In this document: positions 54,763 to 63,284 of the stretch, in pieces
How the letters are laid out: each line of letters begins with the position of its first letter
How positions within the stretch are numbered: the stretch's first letter is position 1
NCBI RefSeq assembly: GCF_001408515.1
Contig: NZ_CYPR01000228.1
Span: 51,045 to 115,044, forward strand
DNA length: 64,000 nt
DNA from: Jannaschia seosinensis
GTDB lineage: Bacteria > Pseudomonadota > Alphaproteobacteria > Rhodobacterales > Rhodobacteraceae
Direction: 5' to 3'
Notes under the pieces: generated by a model
Databases searched by the model: none
What the model was told of the DNA's origin: nothing
What the model saw: the letters and a program-made list of their open reading frames with translations, nothing else
Position numbers and translations under genes: made by a program

Positions 54763-56007
54763 ATGACCGACCTACCGCGCGACAATTGGCCGGATTCCAC
54801 GGTTCCGCTCCTGCGTTCGCCATACGAATACATCCCCGATTCCGCGCGCCAACTGGGGTCGGACGTGTTCGGCATGCGCCTTGCCGGGCGGCAGGCCTAC
54901 GGCATGACCGGGCGGGCGGCGGCGGAGTTGTTCTACGATCCCCGTATGACGCGCGGCGGTGCCGTGCCGGGGGTCATCCGCAGCGTCCTGTTCGGTCCCG
55001 ACGGCGTGATCCAAGGCACGGACGGGGCGGAGCATCTGCACCGCAAGCGCCAGATGATGGAGATGGTCGAGCGGGGCATGGTGGCCGATCTGGGCAACCG
55101 GCTGCGCAGCGGGCTCGAATCCGCGCGGCCGGGCTGGATCGCGGCGGGCGAGATCGAGCTCTTCGCTGCGATGACCCGCGTCGTGACGATCGCGGTCTGC
55201 GGCTGGGCCGGCGTGCCGCTTCCGCAGGACGAGGCCGGCGCGAAGGGCCGGATGCTCGCGGCGATGTTCCTCCATGCCGGCGCGGCCTCGCCGGTCGAGG
55301 CACTGCGCGGATTGCGGGCGCGCCGGCAGGCGCAGGCCTGGATCGAGGGCCTGATGGCGGAGATCCGGGACGGCCGGACGACGCTGCCGAAGGATGCGCC
55401 GGTCGCGCGGGCGGCGCGCTGGACCCATGCCGACGGCACACCCCTCGCGCTTGACGTGGCGGCGGCGGATTTCCTGTCCTTCCTGCGCCCGAACGTGGCC
55501 AACGCCGTCTGGATCACGCATCTGGCCCACGCCCTCGGGACGCATGCCGGCGTGGCGGGCGACATGACCGATTCCGGCGCCCGCACGATGTTCGTGCGCG
55601 AGGTGCGGCGGCTTTATCCATTCTTCCCGATCCTCGCGGCCGTCGTGGGCGAGGGGATGGAATGGCAGGGGGCGAAGCTGGAGCCCGGCGCGCGCGCCAT
55701 CCTGTCGCTCTATGGCACCAATCGCGATCCGCAGGTGTGGGACGCGCCCGACACGTTCCGCCCCGACCGCCATGCCGGTCGCGAACCGGGGCCGTTCGAC
55801 ATGATCCCGCAGGGCGGCGGCGACTATTTCGGGACGCATCGCTGCGCAGGCGAATGGGTCAGCATCCGGCAGATGGAGGTGGCGGCGGAATGGCTGGGCA
55901 CGCGGCTCCGCTGGCGGCTGTCGGACCCGGAGGCGCGGCCGTCGGTGCGCACGCCCCCGGGCCTGCCGGGAGACGGGCTACGGCTGACGGGCCTCGCCGC
56001 GCGCTAG
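54763..56007 (+). CDS. cytochrome P450, CYP152-like fatty-acid peroxygenase
   Basis: A 414-residue P450. The heme Cys lies in DYFGTHRCAGEWVSIRQ and the preceding GGG loop is DMIPQGGGDYFG, the arrangement seen in the CYP152 group. RPNVANAVW in the I-helix carries the Arg-Pro that binds the fatty-acid carboxylate. CYP152 enzymes use hydrogen peroxide, not an electron-transfer partner, to hydroxylate or decarboxylate fatty acids; none of the partner genes is adjacent, which agrees. Product type cannot be decided. The start at 54763 follows GGAG. Confidence 0.88.
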   Translation: MTDLPRDNWPDSTVPLLRSPYEYIPDSARQLGSDVFGMRLAGRQAYGMTGRAAAELFYDPRMTRGGAVPGVIRSVLFGPDGVIQGTDGAEHLHRKRQMMEMVERGMVADLGNRLRSGLESARPGWIAAGEIELFAAMTRVVTIAVCGWAGVPLPQDEAGAKGRMLAAMFLHAGAASPVEALRGLRARRQAQAWIEGLMAEIRDGRTTLPKDAPVARAARWTHADGTPLALDVAAADFLSFLRPNVANAVWITHLAHALGTHAGVAGDMTDSGARTMFVREVRRLYPFFPILAAVVGEGMEWQGAKLEPGARAILSLYGTNRDPQVWDAPDTFRPDRHAGREPGPFDMIPQGGGDYFGTHRCAGEWVSIRQMEVAAEWLGTRLRWRLSDPEARPSVRTPPGLPGDGLRLTGLAAR

Positions 56008-56011
56008 CCGG

Positions 56012-57646
56012 TCAGGGCTGCCAGACCAGTTCCTGCCCCTCGGGCCATTCCAGCGTCACGCCGATCTCGACCTCCCGCTCGCCGCCCGCCGGTACCTCCA
56101 GTTCCCACATCGCAAGGCCGCGCACGTCCTCCACGCCGCGCGCATCGGGCTGCGGGTCGAGGTCGAGGGCGATCTCGAGATCCTCCTCCTCGGAGAAGGG
56201 CAGGGCGTAGAGCGTCTCGACCGTCTCGGGCGCGTCCGACAGGTTGCGCACGCGGAACACGATGTCCTGCCGCCGGGTGCCGGAGGTGAAGATCAGACCC
56301 CGGTCGCCGGTGCGGTTCTCCTTCAGCACGTATTCGAGGCGCAGATGCTCCTGCGGGCCGAAGCCGATATCGGCCTCGTCGCCCGCAGGCAGGAGCGGCA
56401 GGTGCGTCTCCGCGACCTGCACGCCCTCGCGGTAGATCGTGACAGGCCCGGGCAAGAGCGGCTCGTCCGTGTCGTTGCGCGTCTGGGCCACGAGGAACGC
56501 GGTGGCGTCGTAGCGCGGCGCGGCCCGATTGTAGACCCGGGCGGGCAGGTCGATCCGGTCGAGCGACACGATCACCTCCGCCCCGTCCACCGGCAGGGTG
56601 ACGGGCGCGGGATAGGAATAGGTGACGACGGGACCGTCGGTATTCGCGCTCGCGACGACGGGGTCGGGCGTGGCGAGCGACATCTCGGCGGCCCGGCTCA
56701 TCGGCGCCATGTCCCGCGCAAGCTCCGGAGCGGTGCCGGAGAGGTCGACGCCCTCCTGCGGCGCCACGATCTGGGCGCGGTTGGGTGGCACGTCGCTCGG
56801 CTCCGCGCGCGCGAAAGGGGCGGCCGTGCTCAGCGTCAGGTCCACCTCCGACAGCGGCAGGCCGCTCGACTGGTGAAGGCGCGCCTTGCGGGTGAGGGCG
56901 ACCACCCCCTCCGCCGTCAGATTCGCGTCGTAGGTCATCGACCAGCCGGCCATGGGCGCGAATTCCCGCATCGTCACGGCGACGGGCCCCGCCTGCGCCA
57001 CCTGCACCGACAGCGCGCGCAGCGTCACCGGCCCGAAATCCGCGCCGGTCGCGTCCAGATCGCGGCGCGCCTGGCGCAGGTCGAAGCGCGCCTCCTCCAC
57101 GCGGTCCTCGGCGAGGCGCAGGGCGTCGCGCGCCTGTGTCCGGGCGATCTGCGCCTCGGCCACGCCGTCCGCGACGGCATCGGCGGTGGCGGCGACGCTC
57201 TCGGCATCCAGCCCGGCCAGCGCGCCCCCCTCGACCGAGCGCAGGAAGGCGAGGCTGGCCGTTGCGGCCTCGACCCCGGCGGCGGCGCGGTCGCGCGCAT
57301 CCTCGGCCGCGGCCAGATCGTCCTGCGCCGTCCGCCAGACGACGCGTGCCGCTTCCTGCTCGGGGGTGAAGAGGCGGCGGCCGTCGGTGATGCCCTCGGG
57401 CAGCGTCTCGACCGCGCCGAGCGTCGCGCCCGCCACATCGATCCGCGGCGTGCCCTGTGCGTTCGGCATGACCGGGATCAGCAGGCGGTGATCGCCGGCC
57501 GGCAGATCAATTGCGCCGATCCGCTCGATCTCGGCCCCCTGAAGGAAGATCGTGGCCCGCTCCGCCGGGGCGGCGAGGGGGAAATCCGCCGCCGCGACCG
57601 GCGCGGCGGCGAGGACGAGGATCGTGACGGCGAATGCGCGGCGCAT
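56012..57646 (-). CDS. DUF4139 secreted protein (MuiA-like)
   Basis: A 544-residue exported protein. The signal peptide (MRRAFAVTILVLAAAPVAAA) precedes an N-terminal DUF4140-like part (residues ~25-110) and a coiled-coil region (residues ~110-215, Ala/Glu/Asp-rich). The C-terminal DUF4139 beta-rich domain follows (~residues 220-540), with GWSMTYDANLTAEGVVALTR as a marker. Family members are linked to mucoidy control, but the mechanism is unknown. GGGGG lies near the start at 57646. It is convergent with the P450 gene. Confidence 0.85.
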   Translation of the reverse strand: MRRAFAVTILVLAAAPVAAADFPLAAPAERATIFLQGAEIERIGAIDLPAGDHRLLIPVMPNAQGTPRIDVAGATLGAVETLPEGITDGRRLFTPEQEAARVVWRTAQDDLAAAEDARDRAAAGVEAATASLAFLRSVEGGALAGLDAESVAATADAVADGVAEAQIARTQARDALRLAEDRVEEARFDLRQARRDLDATGADFGPVTLRALSVQVAQAGPVAVTMREFAPMAGWSMTYDANLTAEGVVALTRKARLHQSSGLPLSEVDLTLSTAAPFARAEPSDVPPNRAQIVAPQEGVDLSGTAPELARDMAPMSRAAEMSLATPDPVVASANTDGPVVTYSYPAPVTLPVDGAEVIVSLDRIDLPARVYNRAAPRYDATAFLVAQTRNDTDEPLLPGPVTIYREGVQVAETHLPLLPAGDEADIGFGPQEHLRLEYVLKENRTGDRGLIFTSGTRRQDIVFRVRNLSDAPETVETLYALPFSEEEDLEIALDLDPQPDARGVEDVRGLAMWELEVPAGGEREVEIGVTLEWPEGQELVWQP

Positions 57647-57705
57647 GATGCGGCCCCCTGAAGGCAATGGTCAGGAGGCCAGTGTCGCCCGTGCGGGCCG
57701 CGCCC

Positions 57706-58728
57706 TCAACCCTTCTTGAGAACCCGCTGGTCCAGCGTCTCGGCGATCTGCACCGCGTTCAGCGCGGCGCCCTTGCGCAGGTTGTCGGACACGACCCAGA
57801 TGTTGAGGCCGTTGTCGATCGTGGAATCCTGCCGGATGCGGCTGACGAAGGTGGCGAAATCGCCCACGCATTCGACCGGCGTGACGTAGCCGCCATCCTC
57901 GCGCTTGTCGACGACGAGGATGCCGGGCGCCTCGCGCAGGATATCGCGGGCCTCTTCCTCGTCGAGGTGATCCTCGAACTCGATGTTGATCGCCTCGGAA
58001 TGGCCGACGAAGACCGGCACCCGCACGCAGGTGGCCGTGACCTTGATCTTCGGGTCCACGATCTTCTTGGTCTCGGCGACCATCTTCCATTCCTCGCGGG
58101 TCGATCCGTCCTCCATGAACGAGTCGATATGGGGAATGACGTTGAAGGCGATCTGCTTGGTATAGACCGACGGCTCCCGCTCCTGGCCCGGAACGTACAT
58201 GCCCTTGGTCTGGTCCCAGAGTTCGTCGATGGCCTCCTTGCCGGTGCCCGAGACGGATTGGTAGGTCGAGACCACCACGCGCTTGATCCGCGCCCGGTCG
58301 TGCAGGGGCTTGAGCGCCACCACCATCTGCGCGGTGGAGCAGTTCGGATTGGCGATAATGTTTTTCTTGGAATAGCCGTCGACCGCCTCGGGGTTCACCT
58401 CGGGCACCACGAGCGGCACGTCGCGGTCGTAGCGGTAGAGCGACGAGTTGTCGATCACGATGCAGCCGGCCTTGGCGGCCTTCGGAGCGTATTGCTTCGT
58501 CGCATCCGAGCCGATGGCGAAGAAGGCGATGTCCCAGCCCGTGAAGTCGAAGGTCTCAAGGTCCTTCGTCTTGAGCGTCTTGTCGCCGTAGCTGACTTCG
58601 GTTCCCAGCGAACGGCGCGAGGCGAGCACGGCGACCTCGTCCGCCGGGAAGCTGCGCTCCGCCAGAATGTTGAGCATTTCGCGACCCACGTTTCCCGTGG
58701 CGCCGCAGACAACGACCTTGTAGCCCAT
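57706..58728 (-). CDS. asd: aspartate-semialdehyde dehydrogenase
   Basis: A 340-residue NADPH enzyme for lysine, threonine, methionine and diaminopimelate synthesis. The nucleotide-binding start is VVVCGATGNVGREML, the catalytic Cys lies in NPNCSTAQMV, and CVRVPVFVGHSEAIN contains the substrate-binding Arg and His. The start at 58728 follows GAGGGAC. It supplies the pathway that the DapC-like gene at 2670 may serve; the two are not linked here. Upstream lies the Rho_N-like pair. Confidence 0.96.
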   Translation of the reverse strand: MGYKVVVCGATGNVGREMLNILAERSFPADEVAVLASRRSLGTEVSYGDKTLKTKDLETFDFTGWDIAFFAIGSDATKQYAPKAAKAGCIVIDNSSLYRYDRDVPLVVPEVNPEAVDGYSKKNIIANPNCSTAQMVVALKPLHDRARIKRVVVSTYQSVSGTGKEAIDELWDQTKGMYVPGQEREPSVYTKQIAFNVIPHIDSFMEDGSTREEWKMVAETKKIVDPKIKVTATCVRVPVFVGHSEAINIEFEDHLDEEEARDILREAPGILVVDKREDGGYVTPVECVGDFATFVSRIRQDSTIDNGLNIWVVSDNLRKGAALNAVQIAETLDQRVLKKG

Positions 58729-58795
58729 CGGATGTGTCCCTCTCAGATGACGCGCGGTCCCTAGACCACGCGCGCCTCGAGGGAAAGGCGGCCCG

Positions 58796-59050
58796 TCAGC
58801 CCTTCTTCGCCAGCGCCTCGAGAAGGTCGCGTTTCTGCATGTCCTGACGGCCCTCGATGCCGGCCTCGCCCGCGGCGGCATAGACCTCCTGCCGCGTCTT
58901 GCCGAGCCACCGGGCCAGTACGTCATCGACCGGCTCGTCCAGCGCATCCAGCAATTCGTCGCGGGTCATGTCGTTGCCGCCCTCGACCGCTTGAACACGG
59001 GCGAGATCCTTGAGCGCGGCAACGTCGAGATCCTCCAGCTTCGTGCTCAT
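58796..59050 (-). CDS. small protein with SAP/Rho_N-like motifs
   Basis: An 84-residue protein. It has two repeats of the type found in Rho N-terminal and SAP domains: LKDLARVQAVEGGNDMTRDELLDAL and YAAAGEAGIEGRQDMQKRDLLEAL. It begins with ATG overlapping the TGA of the preceding gene (ATGA, 59047-59050). The same kind of repeat fills the C-terminal half of that gene, so the two proteins may bind similar nucleic acid. Function unknown. Confidence 0.75.
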   Translation of the reverse strand: MSTKLEDLDVAALKDLARVQAVEGGNDMTRDELLDALDEPVDDVLARWLGKTRQEVYAAAGEAGIEGRQDMQKRDLLEALAKKG

Positions 59051-59808
59051 GACGCATCCTTTAGGGCCTTGACCAACTCGTCCTTCGTCATGCCGCTGCG
59101 GCCCTCGATGTCCTTGTCGCGGGCCATGTCCATCAGCTCGTCCTTGGTCTTGTCCGACAGGTTGCCGCCCGCCTCGACCAAGGCATCCACAAGCTCGTCC
59201 TTCGACATCGACGAGCGGCCGTCGATATCCGCATCGGCGGCCCGGTCCTGCAGCGCGCTCTTGCTCATCTGTTCCAGCGAGGTGCGCGATCCGTGGCCGC
59301 GCCCGTTCTCGTCGGTGGCGTCCTCGATCGCCTTCAGAAGCTCGTCCTTCGTCATCGAGGAATGGCCCTCGATGTCGAGATCCTTGGCGCGTTCGACCAG
59401 CATCTCCTTGGTGGGGCCGTTATGCTTGATATGGGCGACCTTGTCGCGCACGTCGTCCGGCTGATCGACGAACTGCTCCTCGGCGCCCTTCTTCTTCTGG
59501 GTCGAGCGGGCGTATTCGTCCTCGGTCAGCAGCATCCGCACCTTCTTCGGCAGATACCGCTCTCCGGTCTCGCCGGATTCGCCGCCCGATTTGGTGCCCC
59601 AATCCTCCTCGGTCCATTCGTGGAGGTCGGTGTCCTTCTGGTCGGGGCCCTCGTCGGCATAGCCGCCGCCGCGCTTCTTGTATTCCTGCACGGACATCTG
59701 GGCCTTGCGGGCGGACCATTGGCCGGGATCGCCGCCCTTGTCGGATTCCGTGATTTCCTTCTTCACCTTTTCCCACAATTCGGGATCGGTCTTCTTCGCG
59801 TCGGTCAT
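59047..59808 (-). CDS. DUF5872-like protein with tandem Rho_N/SAP-like repeats
   Basis: A 253-residue, highly charged protein. The N-terminal ~90 residues (QWSARKAQMSVQEYKKRGGGY, then DLHEWTEEDWGTKSGG and YLPKKVRMLL) resemble DUF5872. The C-terminal part has three repeats: AKDLDIEGHSSMTKDELLKAI, AADADIDGRSSMSKDELVDAL and ARDKDIEGRSGMTKDELVKAL. Such helix-extended-loop-helix units bind nucleic acid. AAGGAGG precedes the start at 59808. The repeated palindrome at 59874-59895 lies 69 bp upstream of the start. Function unknown. Confidence 0.75.
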   Translation of the reverse strand: MTDAKKTDPELWEKVKKEITESDKGGDPGQWSARKAQMSVQEYKKRGGGYADEGPDQKDTDLHEWTEEDWGTKSGGESGETGERYLPKKVRMLLTEDEYARSTQKKKGAEEQFVDQPDDVRDKVAHIKHNGPTKEMLVERAKDLDIEGHSSMTKDELLKAIEDATDENGRGHGSRTSLEQMSKSALQDRAADADIDGRSSMSKDELVDALVEAGGNLSDKTKDELMDMARDKDIEGRSGMTKDELVKALKDAS

Positions 59809-59873
59809 GGCGGGCCTCCTTCGGGGAGAAACCGTCGGACACGGGATTCGGTTCGCTGATCGGCTTCGTGCCG

Positions 59874-59895
59874 GCCAATTACCCATGGGTAATCG
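59874..59895 (-). repeat. 22-bp palindrome-containing repeat, copy 2
   Basis: The minus strand of this block is identical to the plus strand of copy 1 at 36244-36265. The core ATTACCCATGGGTAAT spans 59878-59893. The element reads in the direction of the DUF5872 gene, which begins about 69 bp downstream. It also lies 35 bp past the MFS gene stop. Confidence 0.7.
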
Positions 59896-59929
59896 GCGCA
59901 AGTCACGGGCGCGGAACGATTCCGTGTCG

Positions 59930-61090
59930 TCAGTCCGTCCGGTCGCGCGAGAACAGGTATGTCGCGCATCCCAAAGTCAGCGCCAGCGCGCAGAAGCCGA
60001 ACAGCGCGCGGAATCCCGCCTCGCCGCCGCCCGCCGTCTCGAAGATCCGGGCGCTGGCCAGCTGCATCAGCCCGACGCCCCCGATGGAGAACAGGTTGAG
60101 CAGCGTGACCCCCCGTCCCACCAGATGCGGCGGAATGAACGCCCGGCCATGCGCGACGACCACAGCATAGCTCGCGCCGAACGCGCCGATCGCCGCCAGA
60201 AGCGCCGCCGCCGTCCACAGCCCCGGCACCGGGTTGAGCCAGAGCATCGCGCAGGCCGCCGCCCCCATCATGTTGCCGCCAAGAACCACCCATTTGCGCG
60301 TGCCCAGCAGCCGGTCGAGCGGCCCATAGGCGAAATTGCCCGCGACCATCGCCATCCCCATGATCAGCGTCACCGTCCCGACGAGGGCCGTGCCGTAGAA
60401 CTCGGCGACGTAAGGCCCCGCCCAGAGGCCGCGCAGCCCCGCCGACGGCGCGTAGTTCACCAGGAGCATCGGGCCGATCAGCCAGATCGCCGGGATGCGC
60501 AGCACGTCGAGCAACGAGCCGCGCGCGCCCCCCGCAACCGCCTCCGGGTCGCGCACCGTGAACCAGCAGCCCGCCGCAACCGCCAGCGTCATGCCGGCCA
60601 GCGCCTGCATCGCGCCGCGCCAGCCGATCAGGTCGGCGGCCCAGCCGAGCGGCACCGACGCCGCGATGTTGCCGGTCGAGCCGATCCCGACCAGCGCCGC
60701 CGCCAGCGTCGCGAAGACCGCCGGGCGGTAGATGCGCGCGAAGATGTAGTAGCTCGCCATCAGGACCGGAGCGCAGCCCGCGCCGATCAGGCCCATCGCC
60801 ACGTCGATCTGCCAGCGCGCCGTCGCCAACGAGAACAGCGCCGCGCCGCCTCCGCCCGCGACCGCCAGCAGGACCGAAGCCGTCCGCCGCGGCCCGATCC
60901 GGTCGAGCGCCCAGCCCACGGGGATCTGCATCGCCGCGAAGACCAGAAACCAGATGCCCGACGCACGGCCGAGCTGTGCCGCCGTGACGCCGATATCCGC
61001 CGTCAGATCGGGGGCCAGAACGGCGAGGAAGGCGCGGTAGAACTGGCTGAGCACGTAGGCCAGGCCGAGGAACAGAAGGCCCGCATTCAT
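59930..61090 (-). CDS. major-facilitator-superfamily transporter
   Basis: A 386-residue MFS carrier with about 12 hydrophobic helices. The loop 2-3 motif GWALDRIGPRRTASV is the MFS signature, and the second half has GPLDRLLGTRKWVVLG in the equivalent position. SQFYRAFLAVLAPDL at the N-terminus is typical of the sub-group related to nitrate/glycerol-phosphate and drug carriers; the substrate is unknown. The start has only a weak ribosome site. It reads toward the DUF5872 gene. Confidence 0.9.
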   Translation of the reverse strand: MNAGLLFLGLAYVLSQFYRAFLAVLAPDLTADIGVTAAQLGRASGIWFLVFAAMQIPVGWALDRIGPRRTASVLLAVAGGGGAALFSLATARWQIDVAMGLIGAGCAPVLMASYYIFARIYRPAVFATLAAALVGIGSTGNIAASVPLGWAADLIGWRGAMQALAGMTLAVAAGCWFTVRDPEAVAGGARGSLLDVLRIPAIWLIGPMLLVNYAPSAGLRGLWAGPYVAEFYGTALVGTVTLIMGMAMVAGNFAYGPLDRLLGTRKWVVLGGNMMGAAACAMLWLNPVPGLWTAAALLAAIGAFGASYAVVVAHGRAFIPPHLVGRGVTLLNLFSIGGVGLMQLASARIFETAGGGEAGFRALFGFCALALTLGCATYLFSRDRTD

Positions 61091-61454
61091 TGCTGCGGCG
61101 CCGGGCAGGTGATGATCATGTATCGTCGTCCGTCTCTATCCTGCCGTGGCGTCGCATGCCGCACCATCCGATGGCAAGCGCCGAAGGCGGGAAAGGCCGC
61201 GCCGGAGGATCATCCGCGATGCCGGTGACATTCGCCGCGCGCGCGGGGCCCGGCTCGTCGGGGACGGCATTCCGGCACGCTTGCCCGCGTGGCCGGCGTT
61301 GCGGTAGTGCGGCATGTGAACGTTGTCCCGCGAGGCCCCCGCTGTCCGTCCCCTGCAACTTATTGACCCGCGCCGCGCGCGGATGCCGCAATTGCCGTGG
61401 GGGCGACATGCCGTCCCGCTGCGACCCAGCGACGCCACGGACCGGCCGCGCGGC
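61091..61454. promoter_or_regulatory. divergent gap between MFS and glycosyltransferase genes
   Basis: This 364-base gap separates divergent genes and must hold both promoters. TTGACC near 61362 is a possible -35 for the glycosyltransferase. I see no gene. The GT open frame extends back to 61323, but that part has no family residues. Confidence 0.4.
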
Positions 61455-62528
61455 ATGACCGAGGTTGTCGTTACCAATCTCAACCCGCGCTACACCGGCG
61501 TCTCCTCCACCGCCGCGCGGTTGATCCCGGTTCAGGCGCGGCAATACGATCTGGCGCTGGCGGGCCATGCGCTGCCGGGTTGTCCCGCGCCGGTGACGAT
61601 CGCACAGGCGCGCCGGATGACGCGGGTGCCCCCCACGGGACGCCCCTTCGCCATCTGGCACGTCCGGCGCAACGTCGAGATGCGCGCCGCCCTGATCGCG
61701 CGCGATCTGCTGCGCCTGCCGATCCGCATCGTCTTCACCACCGCCGGAACGCATCGGCATTCGCTCTTTCCCCGCTGGCTGATGGGGCGGATGGATGCGC
61801 TGATCGCCACGATCCCAGCCGCCGCCGAGGGCAAGCCGAACGTCCGCGCGGTGGTGCCGCACGGGGTCGATTGCAGCGTCTGGCACCCGCCGCAGGACCG
61901 CCCGGCCGCCTGGGCGGCGACGGGGTTTCCGGGGCGGCGGGGCGTCGCCGCGGTGGGCCGGGTGCGGACGTCCAAGGGAACCGACCGTTTCGTCGAGACG
62001 ATGCTGCGCGTGCTGCCGAACCATCCCGACACGACGGCGCTTGTCCTCGGGCGGGCCCGGCCGCAGGATGCGGCGTTCCTGCAGGGCCTGAAGGACAAGG
62101 TCGCGGCGGCGGGGCTGGCGGACCGGCTTCTGTTTCCCGGCGAGGTCGCCCCCGACGCGATGCCCGCGCTGATCCGGGCCTGCAGCCTGACGGTGCCGCT
62201 GCCCCGCTACGAGCCCTACGGCGTCACGCCGCTGGAGGGGATGGCCTCGGGCGTGCCGTTCGTCGGCTCGCCGACCGGTGACTTCCGGACCTTCGCTGCC
62301 GACGGCGCGGCCGGTATCGTGGTGGAGGAGCGCGATCTCGTCGCGCAGGCGGCGGCGGCGGTCGACATGCTCCTGTCGGACGAGGACCGGCTGGCGGCGA
62401 TGTCGCGCACCGCGCGGCAGCGGGCTGTGTCGGATCATTCGATCGAGCGCGAGGCGGCCGGCATCGCCGAGGTCTATGAGGCGCTCTGGGCCGAGGGTTC
62501 GAGGGCGCGGGACTTCAGCGCCTCGTAG
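61455..62528 (+). CDS. glycosyltransferase family 4
   Basis: A 357-residue GT-B glycosyltransferase. It has VGRVRTSKGTDRFVE in the N-domain/C-domain linker and YEPYGVTPLEGMASGVPFVG, the GT4 EX7E motif, near residue 260. Donor and acceptor are unknown; surface polysaccharide or lipid sugars are likely. The start MTEVVVTNLNPRYTGVSS at 61455 gives the usual N-terminal strand, with a weak ribosome site. It overlaps the convergent sulfotransferase gene by 55 bp. Confidence 0.87.
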   Translation: MTEVVVTNLNPRYTGVSSTAARLIPVQARQYDLALAGHALPGCPAPVTIAQARRMTRVPPTGRPFAIWHVRRNVEMRAALIARDLLRLPIRIVFTTAGTHRHSLFPRWLMGRMDALIATIPAAAEGKPNVRAVVPHGVDCSVWHPPQDRPAAWAATGFPGRRGVAAVGRVRTSKGTDRFVETMLRVLPNHPDTTALVLGRARPQDAAFLQGLKDKVAAAGLADRLLFPGEVAPDAMPALIRACSLTVPLPRYEPYGVTPLEGMASGVPFVGSPTGDFRTFAADGAAGIVVEERDLVAQAAAAVDMLLSDEDRLAAMSRTARQRAVSDHSIEREAAGIAEVYEALWAEGSRARDFSAS

Positions 62529-63181
62529 AACGGCAGCGTTGCGCGCAGCAGGTCGGGACGCGCCCCCTGCGGCAGCGGCCCCTCGGGGCCCGCGAACCCC
62601 GTCGAGCGGTGCACCGAGCCATACCAGTGCGACGCCCAGACGCCGTCGGAGGCGTGCCCGCCCGCCGGCCAAGACAGCATCGCGGGATCGAAGGGCAGGC
62701 CGATCGCGGCACATAGCTTCGCCAGCATCCCCGGCGGATCGTCGCGCAGGTCCGCCGTGTCGAGGACCACGCCGCCGAACCTGTCATAGAGCGCAGCCTG
62801 CGCGCCGAAGCCGAGATCGGCCTCCGTCGCCGCCTCCCGCTTCGCGCCGTAGCTGGCGATGACGCGGGCGGGATGGCGGATCAGGTGGACGTGGACCGCA
62901 CCCTCGGCCCAGCCGAGCGGGAAGCCGGGCGCCATGTGATGGGCCATGTGCTTCTGGTAGACATGCCGCGAACCCTCGCGCGAACACAGGCGCCCCACCT
63001 CGGCCGGGTCGGTCGGCTGCGCCGCGAGGATAGCGTCGCGCATCGGATGGTCCAGCCCCGTCGCAGCGAGGTAGGCGGCGTAGAACGGCTCGTCCATGAC
63101 GTCGCAATCGGGCCGGTTGCCGAAGGCGTACATCATGGCGGTGGACAGGTTCCGGGGGCCGGACCAGGCGACGATGCGCAT
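62474..63181 (-). CDS. sulfotransferase-family protein
   Basis: A 235-residue PAPS-type sulfotransferase. The 5'-phosphosulfate loop is WSGPRNLSTAMMYAF and the 3'-phosphate motif is HLIRHPARVIASY. Some bacterial homologues are mis-annotated as aminotransferases. Substrate unknown; near a glycosyltransferase it may modify surface sugars. GGAG precedes the start at 63181. Its last ~18 codons overlap the 3' end of the GT4 gene. Confidence 0.85.
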   Translation of the reverse strand: MRIVAWSGPRNLSTAMMYAFGNRPDCDVMDEPFYAAYLAATGLDHPMRDAILAAQPTDPAEVGRLCSREGSRHVYQKHMAHHMAPGFPLGWAEGAVHVHLIRHPARVIASYGAKREAATEADLGFGAQAALYDRFGGVVLDTADLRDDPPGMLAKLCAAIGLPFDPAMLSWPAGGHASDGVWASHWYGSVHRSTGFAGPEGPLPQGARPDLLRATLPFYEALKSRALEPSAQSAS

Positions 63182-63284
63182 GGGAACTCCATGGGTGACG
63201 GGGCGATCTTCGGGCATCTTCGTCCGACGTCACCGGATGCGCGGTCAAGAGCGATTCCGAGACTTCGGGCAGCGGGGCGCGTGT

